From: Bradyrhizobium xenonodulans
GTDB taxonomy: Bacteria; Pseudomonadota; Alphaproteobacteria; Rhizobiales; Xanthobacteraceae
Reading direction: 5' to 3'
NCBI RefSeq assembly: GCF_027594865.1
Contig: NZ_CP089391.1
Location: forward strand, 1,084,501 to 1,148,500
Length of the DNA: 64,000 bases
Of the stretch, positions 46,917 through 55,770 are shown one piece after another. The notes below the pieces were generated by a model. That model searched no databases. It was not told the origin of the DNA and saw only the letters and a list, made by a program, of their open reading frames with translations. A program made the position numbers and the translations under genes. Positions within the stretch are counted from its first letter, which is position 1, and each line of letters opens with the position of its first letter.

Positions 46917-48371
46917 TTACGGCGTCACCGCTCCACGTGCGACCGCGCGCGGGGCGGTCAGCTCTTTCCAGGTCGAGTTGGCGACATGCACCGGTGAGAA
47001 CGCCGGGCGTTCGACATAGCGGCCGTCGCCGGCCTCGGCGCGCAGATCGCCGTCCTTCCAGACGACCCGGCCGCGCGACAATGTCATCGCAGCGCCGCCA
47101 ATGCAGGAAAAGCCCTCGAACACATTGTAGTCGATCCGGCTCATCTGCCGCTTGGCGCTGATGGTCCTGCTCGCCTTGGGATCCCACACCACGACATCGG
47201 CGTCCGAGCCGACGGCGACCGCGCCCTTGCGCGGGTAGATGTTGAGGATGCGGGCGATGTTCGCCGAGGTCACCGCGACGAATTCTTCCTTGGTGAGTCG
47301 CCCCGTGACGACACCGGCGGTCCAGAGCAGCGCCAGGCGGTCTTCCAGACCGCCGGTGCCGTTCGGAATCTTCCTGAAATCGCCGCGCCCGAACCGCTTC
47401 TGTTCCGTCGTGAAGGCGCAATGGTCGGTCGCGACCACCTGGAGCGAGCCGGATTGCAGGCCAGCCCAAAGACTGTCCTGGTGCGACCTGTCGCGGAACG
47501 GGGGCGACATCACGCGCTGGGCCGAATGATCCCAATTCTTGTTCTGGTACTCGCCCTCATCGAGCAGTAAATGCTGGATCAGCGGCTCGCCATAGACGCG
47601 CTTGCCCGCTGCACGTGCCCGCGCGATCGCCTCATGCGCTTCGCGGCAGCTCGTATGCACGATGTAAACAGGCGTGCCGGTCATGTCGGCGATCATGATG
47701 GCACGATTGGTGGCTTCGCCCTCGACCTCTGGAGGCCGTGAATAGGCATGTCCCTCGGGGCCGGTGACGCCCCGCGCGATCAGCGCCTCCTGCATCAGGG
47801 CGACGACGTCGCCATTCTCCGCGTGCACGAGAGGCATGGCACCGAGATGGGCGCAGCGCGCGAACGAGTTGTAGAGCTCGTCGTCGTTCACCATCAGCGC
47901 GCCCTTGTAGGCCATGAAGTGCTTGAAGGTGTTGATGCCGTAGGTCCTGACCACGGTCTCCATCTCGTCATGGATCTGCTTCGACCACGACGTCACCGCC
48001 ATGTGGAAGCCGTAGTCGGCGGCCGCCTTTTCCGATTTGTGCCGCCATTCCTGATAGGCCGCCAGCATCGACTGGCCGGGATCGGGCAGGCAGAAATCAA
48101 CCACCATGGTGGTGCCGCCGGCCAGCGCCGCCTTGGTTCCCGATTCGAAATCGTCGGCGGTCACGGTGCCCATGAACGGCATTTCGAGATGGGTGTGCGG
48201 GTCGATTCCGCCTGGAATGACATAGGCCCCGCCGGCGTCGAGGATATCGCTTCCGGCCGGCGCATCGAGCGATGCCCCGACGGCGACGATGGTCTCGCCG
48301 TCGATCAGCACGTCCGCGCGGCGCGAATGATCGTGATTGACGACGGTGCCGCCGCGGATGAGGAGGGGCAT
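46917..48371 (-). CDS. hydA: Dihydropyrimidinase / D-hydantoinase
   Basis: A 484-residue cyclic amidohydrolase that opens dihydrouracil, dihydrothymine or hydantoins. Metal-binding H-x-H is in GGIDPHTHLEMPF; the carbamylated lysine is in NTFKHFMAYKGAL; further ligands are in PLVHAENGD and VYIVHTSCREAH; the catalytic Asp is in ATDHCAF. Length and motifs are those of bacterial dihydropyrimidinases. Other pyrimidine-catabolism genes are not in view. The ATG at 48371 follows CGGAG. Confidence 0.93.
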   Translation of the reverse strand: MPLLIRGGTVVNHDHSRRADVLIDGETIVAVGASLDAPAGSDILDAGGAYVIPGGIDPHTHLEMPFMGTVTADDFESGTKAALAGGTTMVVDFCLPDPGQSMLAAYQEWRHKSEKAAADYGFHMAVTSWSKQIHDEMETVVRTYGINTFKHFMAYKGALMVNDDELYNSFARCAHLGAMPLVHAENGDVVALMQEALIARGVTGPEGHAYSRPPEVEGEATNRAIMIADMTGTPVYIVHTSCREAHEAIARARAAGKRVYGEPLIQHLLLDEGEYQNKNWDHSAQRVMSPPFRDRSHQDSLWAGLQSGSLQVVATDHCAFTTEQKRFGRGDFRKIPNGTGGLEDRLALLWTAGVVTGRLTKEEFVAVTSANIARILNIYPRKGAVAVGSDADVVVWDPKASRTISAKRQMSRIDYNVFEGFSCIGGAAMTLSRGRVVWKDGDLRAEAGDGRYVERPAFSPVHVANSTWKELTAPRAVARGAVTP

Positions 48372-48456
48372 GAAAGGCTCCGGAGAAAGAAGATCTCACC
48401 GAAGCTAGGCTTGCCGCCTGCGATGCGACAGGCGAAATTTTAGTCAGGCGATGCGG

Positions 48457-49065
48457 CTAGTTCTGCCGCGCGATCAATCCGTCGATCATCGCGCGCACGA
48501 GGCCTGCGATTTCCTTGCGCAGCGCCGGCAGCGGAACGGCGACCAATTTCTGCTCCAGGCCCAGCGCCACCATGCCGTGCACCGCCGAGAACAGGCTGCG
48601 CGCGGTGATGCCGAGCTCGTCCGGGCTGCGTTTTGGAAACAGTGCGGCCAGCGGCACATAGATGTGGCGGAACAGCTGCATCTGGTCGTCGACGGACCAG
48701 TCGGGAACGATCTTGTCGGCCTCCATGCGGTGCTCGAACAGCGCGCGCCAGAGCTGGAGATTTTCGGCGGCGAAATCGCAGTAGGCGATGGCGATGCGGA
48801 CCAGGGTTTCCTGCGGCGAGGGCTCGCCCGCGCGCTCCGCCGCGCTGAGCATGGCGTCGAGTCGATACAGGGTCCGCGAGCCGACGCGCAGGATCAGCTC
48901 GTCGACATCAGTGACGAGATTGTAGACCGCGCCATTGGCGCAGCCGATCTCGCGGGCGAGATCGCGGGTTTTCAGGCCGGCTAATCCGCGGCTGGCGATC
49001 ATCTGTTCCGCCGCCAGGATCAGGTCGGCCCGCAGTTTCTCTCGACGTTCCAAGGCTTTAGACAT
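48457..49065 (-). CDS. TetR-family repressor
   Basis: A 202-residue regulator. The N-terminal helix-turn-helix (LILAAEQMIASRGLAGLKTR, then DLAREIGCANGAVYNLV) and a C-terminal WHG-type ligand domain (about 80-195) are clear. Three perfect palindromes TGAGCR-N-YGCTCA lie in its 101-base divergent spacer with the PspA-like gene, so it very likely represses itself and the pspA-like operon. The inducer is unknown; the target genes suggest an envelope or membrane stress signal. Confidence 0.92.
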   Translation of the reverse strand: MSKALERREKLRADLILAAEQMIASRGLAGLKTRDLAREIGCANGAVYNLVTDVDELILRVGSRTLYRLDAMLSAAERAGEPSPQETLVRIAIAYCDFAAENLQLWRALFEHRMEADKIVPDWSVDDQMQLFRHIYVPLAALFPKRSPDELGITARSLFSAVHGMVALGLEQKLVAVPLPALRKEIAGLVRAMIDGLIARQN

Positions 49066-49081
49066 CCGTTAACCAAATTCG

Positions 49082-49094
49082 TGAGCGCCGCTCA
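49082..49094. promoter_or_regulatory. TetR operator O1
   Basis: TGAGCG-C-CGCTCA, a perfect 13-base palindrome centred at 49088, 17 bases from the tetR start codon. It probably blocks tetR transcription or its leader. Confidence 0.75.
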
Positions 49095-49101
49095 AATTTC
49101 T

Positions 49102-49118
49102 CTTGAGCGACGCTCAAG
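49102..49118. promoter_or_regulatory. TetR operator O2
   Basis: CTTGAGCG-A-CGCTCAAG, a perfect 17-base palindrome centred at 49110 and 22 bases from the O1 centre. It overlaps a likely -35 element CTTGAG for the pspA-like gene, whose -10 may be TACACA at 49125-49130 (17-base spacer). Confidence 0.8.
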
Positions 49119-49137
49119 ATGTGCTACACAGCATCTG

Positions 49138-49150
49138 TGAGCAATGCTCA
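49138..49150. promoter_or_regulatory. TetR operator O3
   Basis: TGAGCA-A-TGCTCA, a perfect 13-base palindrome centred at 49144, 34 bases from O2. It would lie just downstream of the predicted start of the pspA-like transcript, a classical roadblock or steric position. Confidence 0.75.
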
Positions 49151-49166
49151 TAACAGGGAGCAGCAA

Positions 49167-49862
49167 ATGTTCAAGACCGTAGTGACACTTTTCCGCGGCA
49201 GCGTGGCCGCCGCGGGCGAAGAACTGGAAGACCGGACGGCCCTCCTGATCCTCGACCAGCAGATGCGCGATGCGGCCGCCGCCGTCGAGCGCAGCAAGCG
49301 GACGCTGGCGCTGGCGATCGCGCAGGACCAGCAGGAGGGCCGCAAGCTCGAGGCGACCGTCGCCCGCATCGCCGATCTCGAGACCCGCGCGGTTGCGGCG
49401 CTCGACGGCGGCCGCGAGGATCTCGCCAAGGACGCCGCCGAGGCCATCGCGGGTCTGGAAGCCGATCGTGATGCGGCGATGACGGCCCGGGCCTTGTTCG
49501 CGACCGAGATCGTCAAACTGAAGCGCCACGTCGCAACCGCGCAGGCCCGCATCACCGAGCTCGACCGCGGCCGCCGCGTCGCCCGCGCCTCGGAAGCGGT
49601 GCGCTCGCTCCGCCGCAGCGGCATCGAGGCAGCCCGTCCCTACGAATCCACACTGCCGGAGGCGGAGAGCACATTGCGGCGCCTGCGCGAGCGGCAGATG
49701 GAGGCCCAGGCCGCCGACGATGCCCTGGTCGAGCTCGATGCGGCCACCGGTCCGCTCGCCACTGCCGAGAGACTCGCCGAGCAGGGCTTTGGTCCCCGGC
49801 TCAAGACGACCGCCGACGACGTGCTGGCGCGGCTGAAGTCCAAGCGTCCGCCGACGGCCTGA
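49167..49862 (+). CDS. PspA/IM30-family membrane-stress protein
   Basis: A 231-residue, almost wholly helical, coiled-coil protein. MFKTVVTLFRGSVAAAGEEL recalls the amphipathic membrane-binding N-terminus of PspA; LLILDQQMRDAAAAVERSKR and TEIVKLKRHVATAQARITEL form the coiled-coil core. Family members bind stressed inner membrane as oligomers. The ATG at 49167 follows CAGGGAGCAGCAA. It is followed after 51 bases by a YiaA-like gene, and is controlled by the divergent TetR through three operators. PspF is absent from the window. Confidence 0.85.
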   Translation: MFKTVVTLFRGSVAAAGEELEDRTALLILDQQMRDAAAAVERSKRTLALAIAQDQQEGRKLEATVARIADLETRAVAALDGGREDLAKDAAEAIAGLEADRDAAMTARALFATEIVKLKRHVATAQARITELDRGRRVARASEAVRSLRRSGIEAARPYESTLPEAESTLRRLRERQMEAQAADDALVELDAATGPLATAERLAEQGFGPRLKTTADDVLARLKSKRPPTA

Positions 49863-49913
49863 TCAGACCAATTTCCCCAATTCGATCTTCATTTGAACCA
49901 ATAGGAGACCATC

Positions 49914-50189
49914 ATGAACCAGAACGGCCAGCCCCACAGCAGCGCCTGGGTGACCTTCACTTACGCGTCCTTCGCCGCCTCCGCCTTCCTCGTCGCCATC
50001 GGCATCTTCTTCCTGCCGATCGACCTCTGGATGAAGGGCTATCTCACGATGGGCATCGTGATGCTGATCCAGACCTGCATCACTCTCACCAAGACGGTCC
50101 GCGACAATCACGAGAGCAGCCGGCTGGTGAACCGGATCGAGGATGCCAAGGCCGAGCGCCTGCTGATGGAAGTGTCCAAGGCGGCTTGA
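49914..50189 (+). CDS. YiaA/YiaB-family inner-membrane protein
   Basis: A 91-residue protein with two hydrophobic helices (FTYASFAASAFLVAIGIFFL and MGIVMLIQTCITL) separated by PIDLWMKGYL, the layout of the YiaA/B two-helix domain. A charged cytosolic tail of about 28 residues follows (KTVRDNHESSRLVNRIEDAK). The ATG at 49914 has AGGAGACCATC upstream. Co-transcription with the PspA-like gene suggests a joint role at the membrane. Confidence 0.88.
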   Translation: MNQNGQPHSSAWVTFTYASFAASAFLVAIGIFFLPIDLWMKGYLTMGIVMLIQTCITLTKTVRDNHESSRLVNRIEDAKAERLLMEVSKAA

Positions 50190-50232
50190 CCAGGACGGCG
50201 GCTTGAAGCCGGTCAGGGCTGCCAAGCAAGAC

Positions 50233-50259
50233 AGCGGCGGAGCAACACGCTCCGCCGCT
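50233..50259 (+). terminator. Strong hairpin after the PspA-YiaA operon
   Basis: AGCGGCGGAGC and GCTCCGCCGCT form an 11-pair stem with a five-base loop, 44 bases after the yiaA-like stop. No T run follows, so termination may need Rho or be partial. Confidence 0.55.
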
Positions 50260-50388
50260 GCTGCGTCCGAACCGAAACTGTCGATGTCTCTGAAGACATA
50301 ATTTACCTTGCCGTGACACCGCCAGGTTGTGCTTAGCGCTCCTTAATGCGTGCAAGTGCACAGATCCCGACCGATCGAGGGCAGGCAG

Positions 50389-51444
50389 ATGGCGTCTCTG
50401 GAGAACGGCGAGCAAGCACCGCGCGCGAAGAAGGGCTTTGCGAAGCTCGGTGCTGCCGCCACGAGGCTGCGCAGCCAGACCGGCTTCTGGCTGGGCGCGC
50501 TGTTGCAACCGGCCATCGACCTGAGCTTGCGGACATCGCCGGGACTGCGGACGCGGATCATCGAATTCCCCGGGCTGTCGCTGCCCAGGTCAGAGCTCGA
50601 TGTGCTGGTCGACCAGCTTCGTATCGTCGCGGCCAAGACGTTGCCGCAGGAGAGCCTGACCTACGGCATCTTCTCCGGCGAGCCGGAGCGGCTGGCGCGC
50701 GCCGTCGTCACGCTGATCTGCGAAGAGGAGACCGGGCGCCCGATCGCGTTCAACGCGCTGTCGGTCATGGACGTCACGCTCGACGGCCGGCCGGTCGAGG
50801 TCACCCATCTTGGTCTGGTCATGGTCGACCCTGACGTTCGCGGGCAGGGCCTGTCCTGGGTCCTCTACGGACTCACGGCGCTGGTGCTGTTCGCGCGTGA
50901 CGGCTTGCGCCCGAAATGGATATCCAACGTCACGCAGGTGCCGTCGGTGGTCGGCATGGTCAGCGATACCTTCTCGGATGTGTATCCCTCGCCGCTGCCG
51001 GGCGCGCGCCAGAGCTTTGCGCATTTGCAGCTCGCTCGCGGCATTCTGGCCCGTCACCGCGCGGTGTTCGGTGTGGGTGAGGAAGCCGGCTTCGACGAAG
51101 CGCGCTCCGTGATCACCAACGCCTATACCGGCGGTTCGGATGCATTGAAGAAGACGTTCGAAGTCGCGCCGAAGCATCGTAACGCCATCTACAACGAGTT
51201 TTGCGCGCGCGAGCTGGATTACGCACGCGGCGACGATGTGCTCCAACTCGGCCGTATCGATCTCGCGGGCGCGCGCCGCTACGTCATGAGCGAGGTGCCG
51301 CACGGCTCGCTGCCGGCGTTGCTTGCCGCGTCGGCGATGCTGGCCCTGCAACGGCTGGTGCTGCCGCTGGTCTACTGGCTGGACGACACCCGCGCGTATG
51401 GTTCGCTGAGGCCGCGCCGCAATGATGCGGAGGGCGCCCGATGA
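50389..51444 (+). CDS. GNAT-like acyltransferase, first gene of the E1-like operon
   Basis: A 351-residue protein. A GNAT fold is indicated by THLGLVMVDPDVRGQGLSWV, where R151-G-Q-G154 matches the acyl-CoA pyrophosphate loop. It differs from ordinary N-acetyltransferases in size (about 150 residues) and in having about 100 residues before and 150 after the core, so it may be closer to N-acyl amino-acid or autoinducer-synthase-like GNATs (inference). The ATG at 50389 follows GAGGGCAGGC. The stop overlaps the next start (ATGA), so translation of the next gene is coupled. Donor and acceptor unknown. Confidence 0.7.
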   Translation: MASLENGEQAPRAKKGFAKLGAAATRLRSQTGFWLGALLQPAIDLSLRTSPGLRTRIIEFPGLSLPRSELDVLVDQLRIVAAKTLPQESLTYGIFSGEPERLARAVVTLICEEETGRPIAFNALSVMDVTLDGRPVEVTHLGLVMVDPDVRGQGLSWVLYGLTALVLFARDGLRPKWISNVTQVPSVVGMVSDTFSDVYPSPLPGARQSFAHLQLARGILARHRAVFGVGEEAGFDEARSVITNAYTGGSDALKKTFEVAPKHRNAIYNEFCARELDYARGDDVLQLGRIDLAGARRYVMSEVPHGSLPALLAASAMLALQRLVLPLVYWLDDTRAYGSLRPRRNDAEGAR

Positions 51445-52316
51445 GTTTCGACTATTATTCCTTCACCGGCCGCAACCTCGGCTTCATCGACGAGCGCGAG
51501 CAGCAATTGCTGCGGCAGGCGCGCGTCTTCGTCTGCGGCGTCGGCGGCATGGGCGGCGCGGCCTTCATGGCATTGGCCCGCGCCGGGGTCGGCAAGTTCG
51601 TCATTGCAGACATCGACCGGTTCGAGGTCTCCAACCTGAACCGACAGGTGTTTGCCTTCGCAGACGAAGTCGGCCGCGAGAAGGCCGAAGTCGCCGCCGA
51701 AGCCGCGAGGCGCATCAATCCGACGATCGAGATCGACGTGCTCGGCGAAAGCTGGACCAGCGAGTTGAGCGGCATCGTGGAGCGCTGCCCCGTCGTCGTC
51801 AACGGCATGGACGACATTGCCGCCGGCGTGCACCTCTATCGAACCGCGAGGAACGCAGCCGCGACCGTGATCGACGCCTATATGTCGCCGCTGCCATCGG
51901 TCATCGTGGTGCGTCCGGACGATCCGAGGCCTGAAGAGCGGCTCAATTTTCCGACGCGGAACAAGGATTGGCGCGACATCAATGAGGATGACCGGCGCGC
52001 GGCGATGCTCGCCGAAATCGAGCACGTGATGCTGCACTCCTCCTCGCGCAACTACGTTGATCTCGCCATCGCGGGCGAGGTCGCCGCCGGGCGACGGAGC
52101 CGGATGTCGTTTGCGCCGATGGTGATCTCGACCGGCATGCTGATGGCCTATGAGGCGATTGCGCTCATTCTCGGCCGCAAGTCGGGAACCGATTGCCGGG
52201 GCTGGTTCCTGAACCCGCATCAACCCGCGATCGAGAAGCCGCGGAACGCCATCGTGGCTGCGCTGATGCGACCGCTGGTGCGCCGCGCCATCGCAGAATT
52301 CACGAGCGGCAAATGA
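51441..52316 (+). CDS. ThiF/MoeB/E1-like adenylyltransferase
   Basis: A 291-residue E1-superfamily enzyme that should adenylate a carboxyl group with ATP. The nucleotide-binding loop is G33-V-G-G-M-G38; D57-I-D59 and F-E-V-S-N-L-N-R-Q (to residue 69) bind ATP and magnesium, with K81 in GREKAEV. The C-X2-C pairs that bind zinc in MoeB and ThiF are absent, and there is no rhodanese domain. No small ubiquitin-like or ThiS/MoaD gene is adjacent. It overlaps both neighbours by four bases. Confidence 0.88.
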   Translation: MSFDYYSFTGRNLGFIDEREQQLLRQARVFVCGVGGMGGAAFMALARAGVGKFVIADIDRFEVSNLNRQVFAFADEVGREKAEVAAEAARRINPTIEIDVLGESWTSELSGIVERCPVVVNGMDDIAAGVHLYRTARNAAATVIDAYMSPLPSVIVVRPDDPRPEERLNFPTRNKDWRDINEDDRRAAMLAEIEHVMLHSSSRNYVDLAIAGEVAAGRRSRMSFAPMVISTGMLMAYEAIALILGRKSGTDCRGWFLNPHQPAIEKPRNAIVAALMRPLVRRAIAEFTSGK

Positions 52317-53512
52317 GCGCGGGCGCGATCGCCGATTCCATCGTCAATTTATGCGGCGCCATCGGCCTGATCGTGGCGATGATGACGTTCTATCGGCGCG
52401 ATCCCCGCAGCCCGCTGACGCACCGGTTGCTGGTGGCGCTTGGCGTGATTGCGGCGCTGTTTCTGATCCGCGGCGCGGCGTGGTGGACCGGCAGCGTCGC
52501 TCTCGACCGCCTGTCGGTGCTTCCGGCATCGTTGATCCCGCTCGGTGCGCTGATCGTGACCGAAGGCATCTTGCGGCGCCACGCGCCGCGCGCGGCGAAG
52601 ATTGCTGCGCTCGCCGGCGCTGCGGTGCTGGGGCTCGGCGGCGCGCTCGGTCTCGAGCAGCTCGCAAAACCCTATGCGATGGCGCTGGCGCTGTTCCAGC
52701 TTGCCGGCTTCATGACCTGCGGCCTGCTGCTGGCGCGGCGCGATCGCGCAGAGCTGATGGGGTCCGAAAACCGCAGCATCGGTCGGCTCGCCGTCGGCGC
52801 GCTGCTGGTGCTGCCCTTCATCCTCACCGACTTCCGCACGCTGTGGCCGGATATCCCGGTTCGGCTGGGCGCACTCGGCGCGCTGCTCACGGTCACCGTG
52901 ATGCTGATCGCCGGCGGCGGCGCCGAGACGCGGCGGCACGGGCTGACGCTGATGACCCTGCGGCTGGCGAGCTCGGCCCTGCTTGGGATTGCCGCCGCTT
53001 TCATGGCATCGGACGTCGATGCGGCGCAGATCATCCGATTTTGTGCGGTCGCAGTGGCCGGCGTGCTCACCATCGGCATGATGACGGACGCACTTCGGGC
53101 CCTGTTCGAGTCGCAGGAGCCGGGCCTGCTCAATTCGATGGCCGCGTCTCCGGCGCAGACCCGCGCGGAGCTGGTGGCCGAACTCGCGCGCCATCCGATC
53201 TTCGAGAGCGCGCGGCGCTTTCGCTCCACCGAGCTTGCTGCTTACGATCCGCCGCTGCTCCAGGAGCTTCTTGCGACGTCGCGTGTGTTGCGCTGCGCCG
53301 AGGCGCCGTGGGGGCTGGCTCTGACCCATCCCGCGGTCGAGCGCATGACCTCCCTGATGACCGCGCACAGTGCGACCCATGTGATCGCGCTCGGGCAGGA
53401 CCCGATCGATCTGATCGCGCTGGCGGTGCCCGTCACCTCGGCCGATCCCGCCACCGAGACGGCGCTCACTTTGGTGCAGCGGCTGCTGACCCTCACGCCG
53501 GAGGCTGCATGA
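52313..53512 (+). CDS. Multi-pass membrane protein of the E1-like operon
   Basis: A 399-residue protein with eight or nine hydrophobic helices in the first 270 residues (for example VNLCGAIGLIVAMMTF, VLPASLIPLGALIVTEG, FQLAGFMTCGLLLA) and a soluble C-terminal domain of about 120 residues (AELVAELARHPIFESARRF, TSLMTAHSATHVIAL). No known transporter signature is recognised. It could export the operon's product or hold the enzymes at the membrane. Start and stop both overlap neighbours as ATGA. Many prolines and an acidic C-terminus are absent, so it is not a simple anchor. Confidence 0.75.
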   Translation: MSAGAIADSIVNLCGAIGLIVAMMTFYRRDPRSPLTHRLLVALGVIAALFLIRGAAWWTGSVALDRLSVLPASLIPLGALIVTEGILRRHAPRAAKIAALAGAAVLGLGGALGLEQLAKPYAMALALFQLAGFMTCGLLLARRDRAELMGSENRSIGRLAVGALLVLPFILTDFRTLWPDIPVRLGALGALLTVTVMLIAGGGAETRRHGLTLMTLRLASSALLGIAAAFMASDVDAAQIIRFCAVAVAGVLTIGMMTDALRALFESQEPGLLNSMAASPAQTRAELVAELARHPIFESARRFRSTELAAYDPPLLQELLATSRVLRCAEAPWGLALTHPAVERMTSLMTAHSATHVIALGQDPIDLIALAVPVTSADPATETALTLVQRLLTLTPEAA

Positions 53513-54630
53513 CGATCGACATTCGCGAGGGCGACCGCAAGTCCGCGTTCGATGCTGCGCTGAACGCCTATGGGGCCGACAGTCCCTATGTGCCGCCGCT
53601 GTGGAGCGATTTTGACCGGACGTTCGATCCCGCCAAAAATCCCTTCGTCACGGAGGGGCATGGCCGCTACGCGCTGTTCTCCGCGCATCGCGACGGCCGG
53701 CCGGTCGGCCGGATCGCTGCCTCGATCCATGATGCCTCCAATCGCAAGCACGGCACGACCAATGGCGCGTTCGGCTTCTTCGATTGCGTCGACGACGTCG
53801 AGGTCGCCGACGCGCTGTTGCGCGCCGCGGAGCGCTGGCTCGCCGATCGCGGCATGACGGCGATCACAGGCAATTTCAATCTCACGGCGATGCAGCAGAT
53901 CGGCGTGATGACCGATGGCTTCGACAAGGCGCCCTTCACCGACATGATGTGGAGCGCGCCGCATATCGCCCGCCATCTCGCGCGCGCCGGCTACAAGCCG
54001 GTCTTCCCGATGACGACGTTCGAGATCGCGCTGGACCAGGGCCATCCGGAGCAACTGCTCGGCGACAAGCAGCGCGCGGTGCTCGCTGACACCGATTTCG
54101 TCTGGCAGCCGATCAAGCGCTCTGCGTTCAAGGTGCGACTGGAGGATGCGAGGCTGATCCTCAACGACGGCTTTGCGGAGAACCCCATGTTCGTGCCGCC
54201 GACGGCGGCCGAATATCTGTTCCAGGCCGGCGACATGATGTGGATCATCGACAAGCGGATCTCGACCGTGGTCTATCACCGTGGGCGCCCCGCGGGCGCC
54301 ATCATCGCGATCCCCGATCTCAATCCGCTGGTGAAGTTGGTCGGCGGCCGGATCGGCCTGTCGGCGCCGTTTCGCTTCCTGAAGCACCGCTTCAGCAACA
54401 CACGCGCCGTCCTGATCTATCAGTCGGTCTGCCGCAACCTGCACAATCGCGGCCTCAACGGCGCCATGCTCTATCGCACAGCGCTGGCGCTGCGCGAGGC
54501 CGGTTACCGTACGCTCGGCGGAACCTGGATCGTCGACGTCAATGGCGCCTCGTTGCGCCAGGTGGAGAAGGTCGGCGCCAGGCCGCTGCACCGGCTGCAC
54601 CTGTTCACCAAGCCCTTGGCAACGTCATGA
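53509..54630 (+). CDS. Second GNAT-like protein of the E1-like operon
   Basis: A 373-residue soluble protein. GRYALFSAHRDGRPVGRIAA and ADALLRAAERWLADRGMTAI look like a GNAT core, and a later half (about 230-370, with FRFLKHRFSNTRAVLIYQSV and ALALREAGYRTLGGTWIVD) resembles a second GNAT unit, as in FemX-like or tandem-GNAT proteins. NFNLTAMQQIGVMTDGFDKA is conserved in uncharacterised relatives. Substrate unknown. The ATG at 53509 overlaps the preceding stop; the frame extends far upstream but only through the previous gene. Confidence 0.72.
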   Translation: MTIDIREGDRKSAFDAALNAYGADSPYVPPLWSDFDRTFDPAKNPFVTEGHGRYALFSAHRDGRPVGRIAASIHDASNRKHGTTNGAFGFFDCVDDVEVADALLRAAERWLADRGMTAITGNFNLTAMQQIGVMTDGFDKAPFTDMMWSAPHIARHLARAGYKPVFPMTTFEIALDQGHPEQLLGDKQRAVLADTDFVWQPIKRSAFKVRLEDARLILNDGFAENPMFVPPTAAEYLFQAGDMMWIIDKRISTVVYHRGRPAGAIIAIPDLNPLVKLVGGRIGLSAPFRFLKHRFSNTRAVLIYQSVCRNLHNRGLNGAMLYRTALALREAGYRTLGGTWIVDVNGASLRQVEKVGARPLHRLHLFTKPLATS

Positions 54631-55622
54631 GCCTTCTCACGCCGGACCTGTTGCGCGAGCTCGTCGCAGAGGCGCGGCTGGCGCCCAGCGTCCACAACAT
54701 TCAACCGACGCGCTGGCGGCTGCTGGCCGACGGCCGGCCGGCGCTGGTCGATGACACGACGGTACGGGCACCTATCGCCGATCCCACGGGACACGATGTT
54801 CGTATCTCGCACGGCGCGGCGCTGGAGGGGATGAGCCTCGCGCTCAACCGGCGCGGACTGTCGATTGTCGATATCGCGATCGAGGATCAGCCGCTTGCCT
54901 CGCCCCATGCGGTGCTGTGTAGGCTGACGATCGGTAGCGGCGCTGATTCCGATCCGCTTGCCGACAACGTGCCCCGACGGATGTCCTGGCGCGGCACTTT
55001 CGCTGCGTCCCCGCAGGATGAAGCCGCGCTGGCGCAGCTTGTCGCCTCTCTCGACAATATCGTGTGCATCCGCGATCGCAAACAAATTGCGGACATTGCT
55101 GCCTGGGCGGACGAGGCTGAACTCTCCTTCACGCGCGAGGCCGATTTTCGGCGCGAGTTGCTGACATGGATGCGGCTGTCGCCGAACGATCCGCTGTATC
55201 TGCAAAGTGGCCTCAACCGCGAGGCGCTTGCGATGAACGCCATCGAGGCGGTCGGCGCCCGCTTGGTGTTGGGTCCGCTGTTCCCGCTGCTCGATAAGCT
55301 CGGTCTCGCCGCCGCCTTGCTGTCCGACCGCGCCAAAACCTCATCGGCGGCCGCCATTGTCCTGTTCTGCCGGCCACGTGGCGAGGACCCGCTGGTGAGC
55401 GGGCGTCATTTCTATCGCTTATGGCTCGAGATTGATCGTGCGGGCCTCGCCGCCTGTCCGATGTCATCACTTGCCGATAACCCCGCCTTCAATGACAGAC
55501 TGCGCGCCACGGCCGGGCTGGGTGACGAAGTCCGTCTCGTCAACGCGTTCCGCGTCGGTCGCCCAACGGCATCGATGGCGCCGCGACATTTCCGGCTGCC
55601 AGTGGATCAATTGATCGTCTAG
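54627..55622 (+). CDS. Acg-type nitroreductase-family flavoprotein
   Basis: A 331-residue protein. LAPSVHNIQPTRWRLLADG and PTGHDVRISHGAALEGMSLA are Acg/Rv2032-like hallmarks: this subgroup of the nitroreductase superfamily binds FMN and is about 330 residues with two fused half-domains. ACPMSSLADNPAFNDRLRA lies in the second half. Some Acg proteins store flavin or lack catalysis, so activity is uncertain. It is the last gene of the five-gene ATGA-linked operon. A ThiF plus nitroreductase pair also occurs fused in mycobacterial MoeY. Confidence 0.82.
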   Translation: MSLLTPDLLRELVAEARLAPSVHNIQPTRWRLLADGRPALVDDTTVRAPIADPTGHDVRISHGAALEGMSLALNRRGLSIVDIAIEDQPLASPHAVLCRLTIGSGADSDPLADNVPRRMSWRGTFAASPQDEAALAQLVASLDNIVCIRDRKQIADIAAWADEAELSFTREADFRRELLTWMRLSPNDPLYLQSGLNREALAMNAIEAVGARLVLGPLFPLLDKLGLAAALLSDRAKTSSAAAIVLFCRPRGEDPLVSGRHFYRLWLEIDRAGLAACPMSSLADNPAFNDRLRATAGLGDEVRLVNAFRVGRPTASMAPRHFRLPVDQLIV

Positions 55623-55770
55623 CGCCGCCGCGCCTCATATCGCGCCTGCGAGATGCAACCGAGCCATGACGGATCGCGCGGGTGCGCGCCCTTGCGGAAC
55701 CGGACCGGCAGGGGCACTCTGCGCTGGCGGCGCACAAGAACGTCGCCAATGAGATTGCGTGAGGAAGCTC

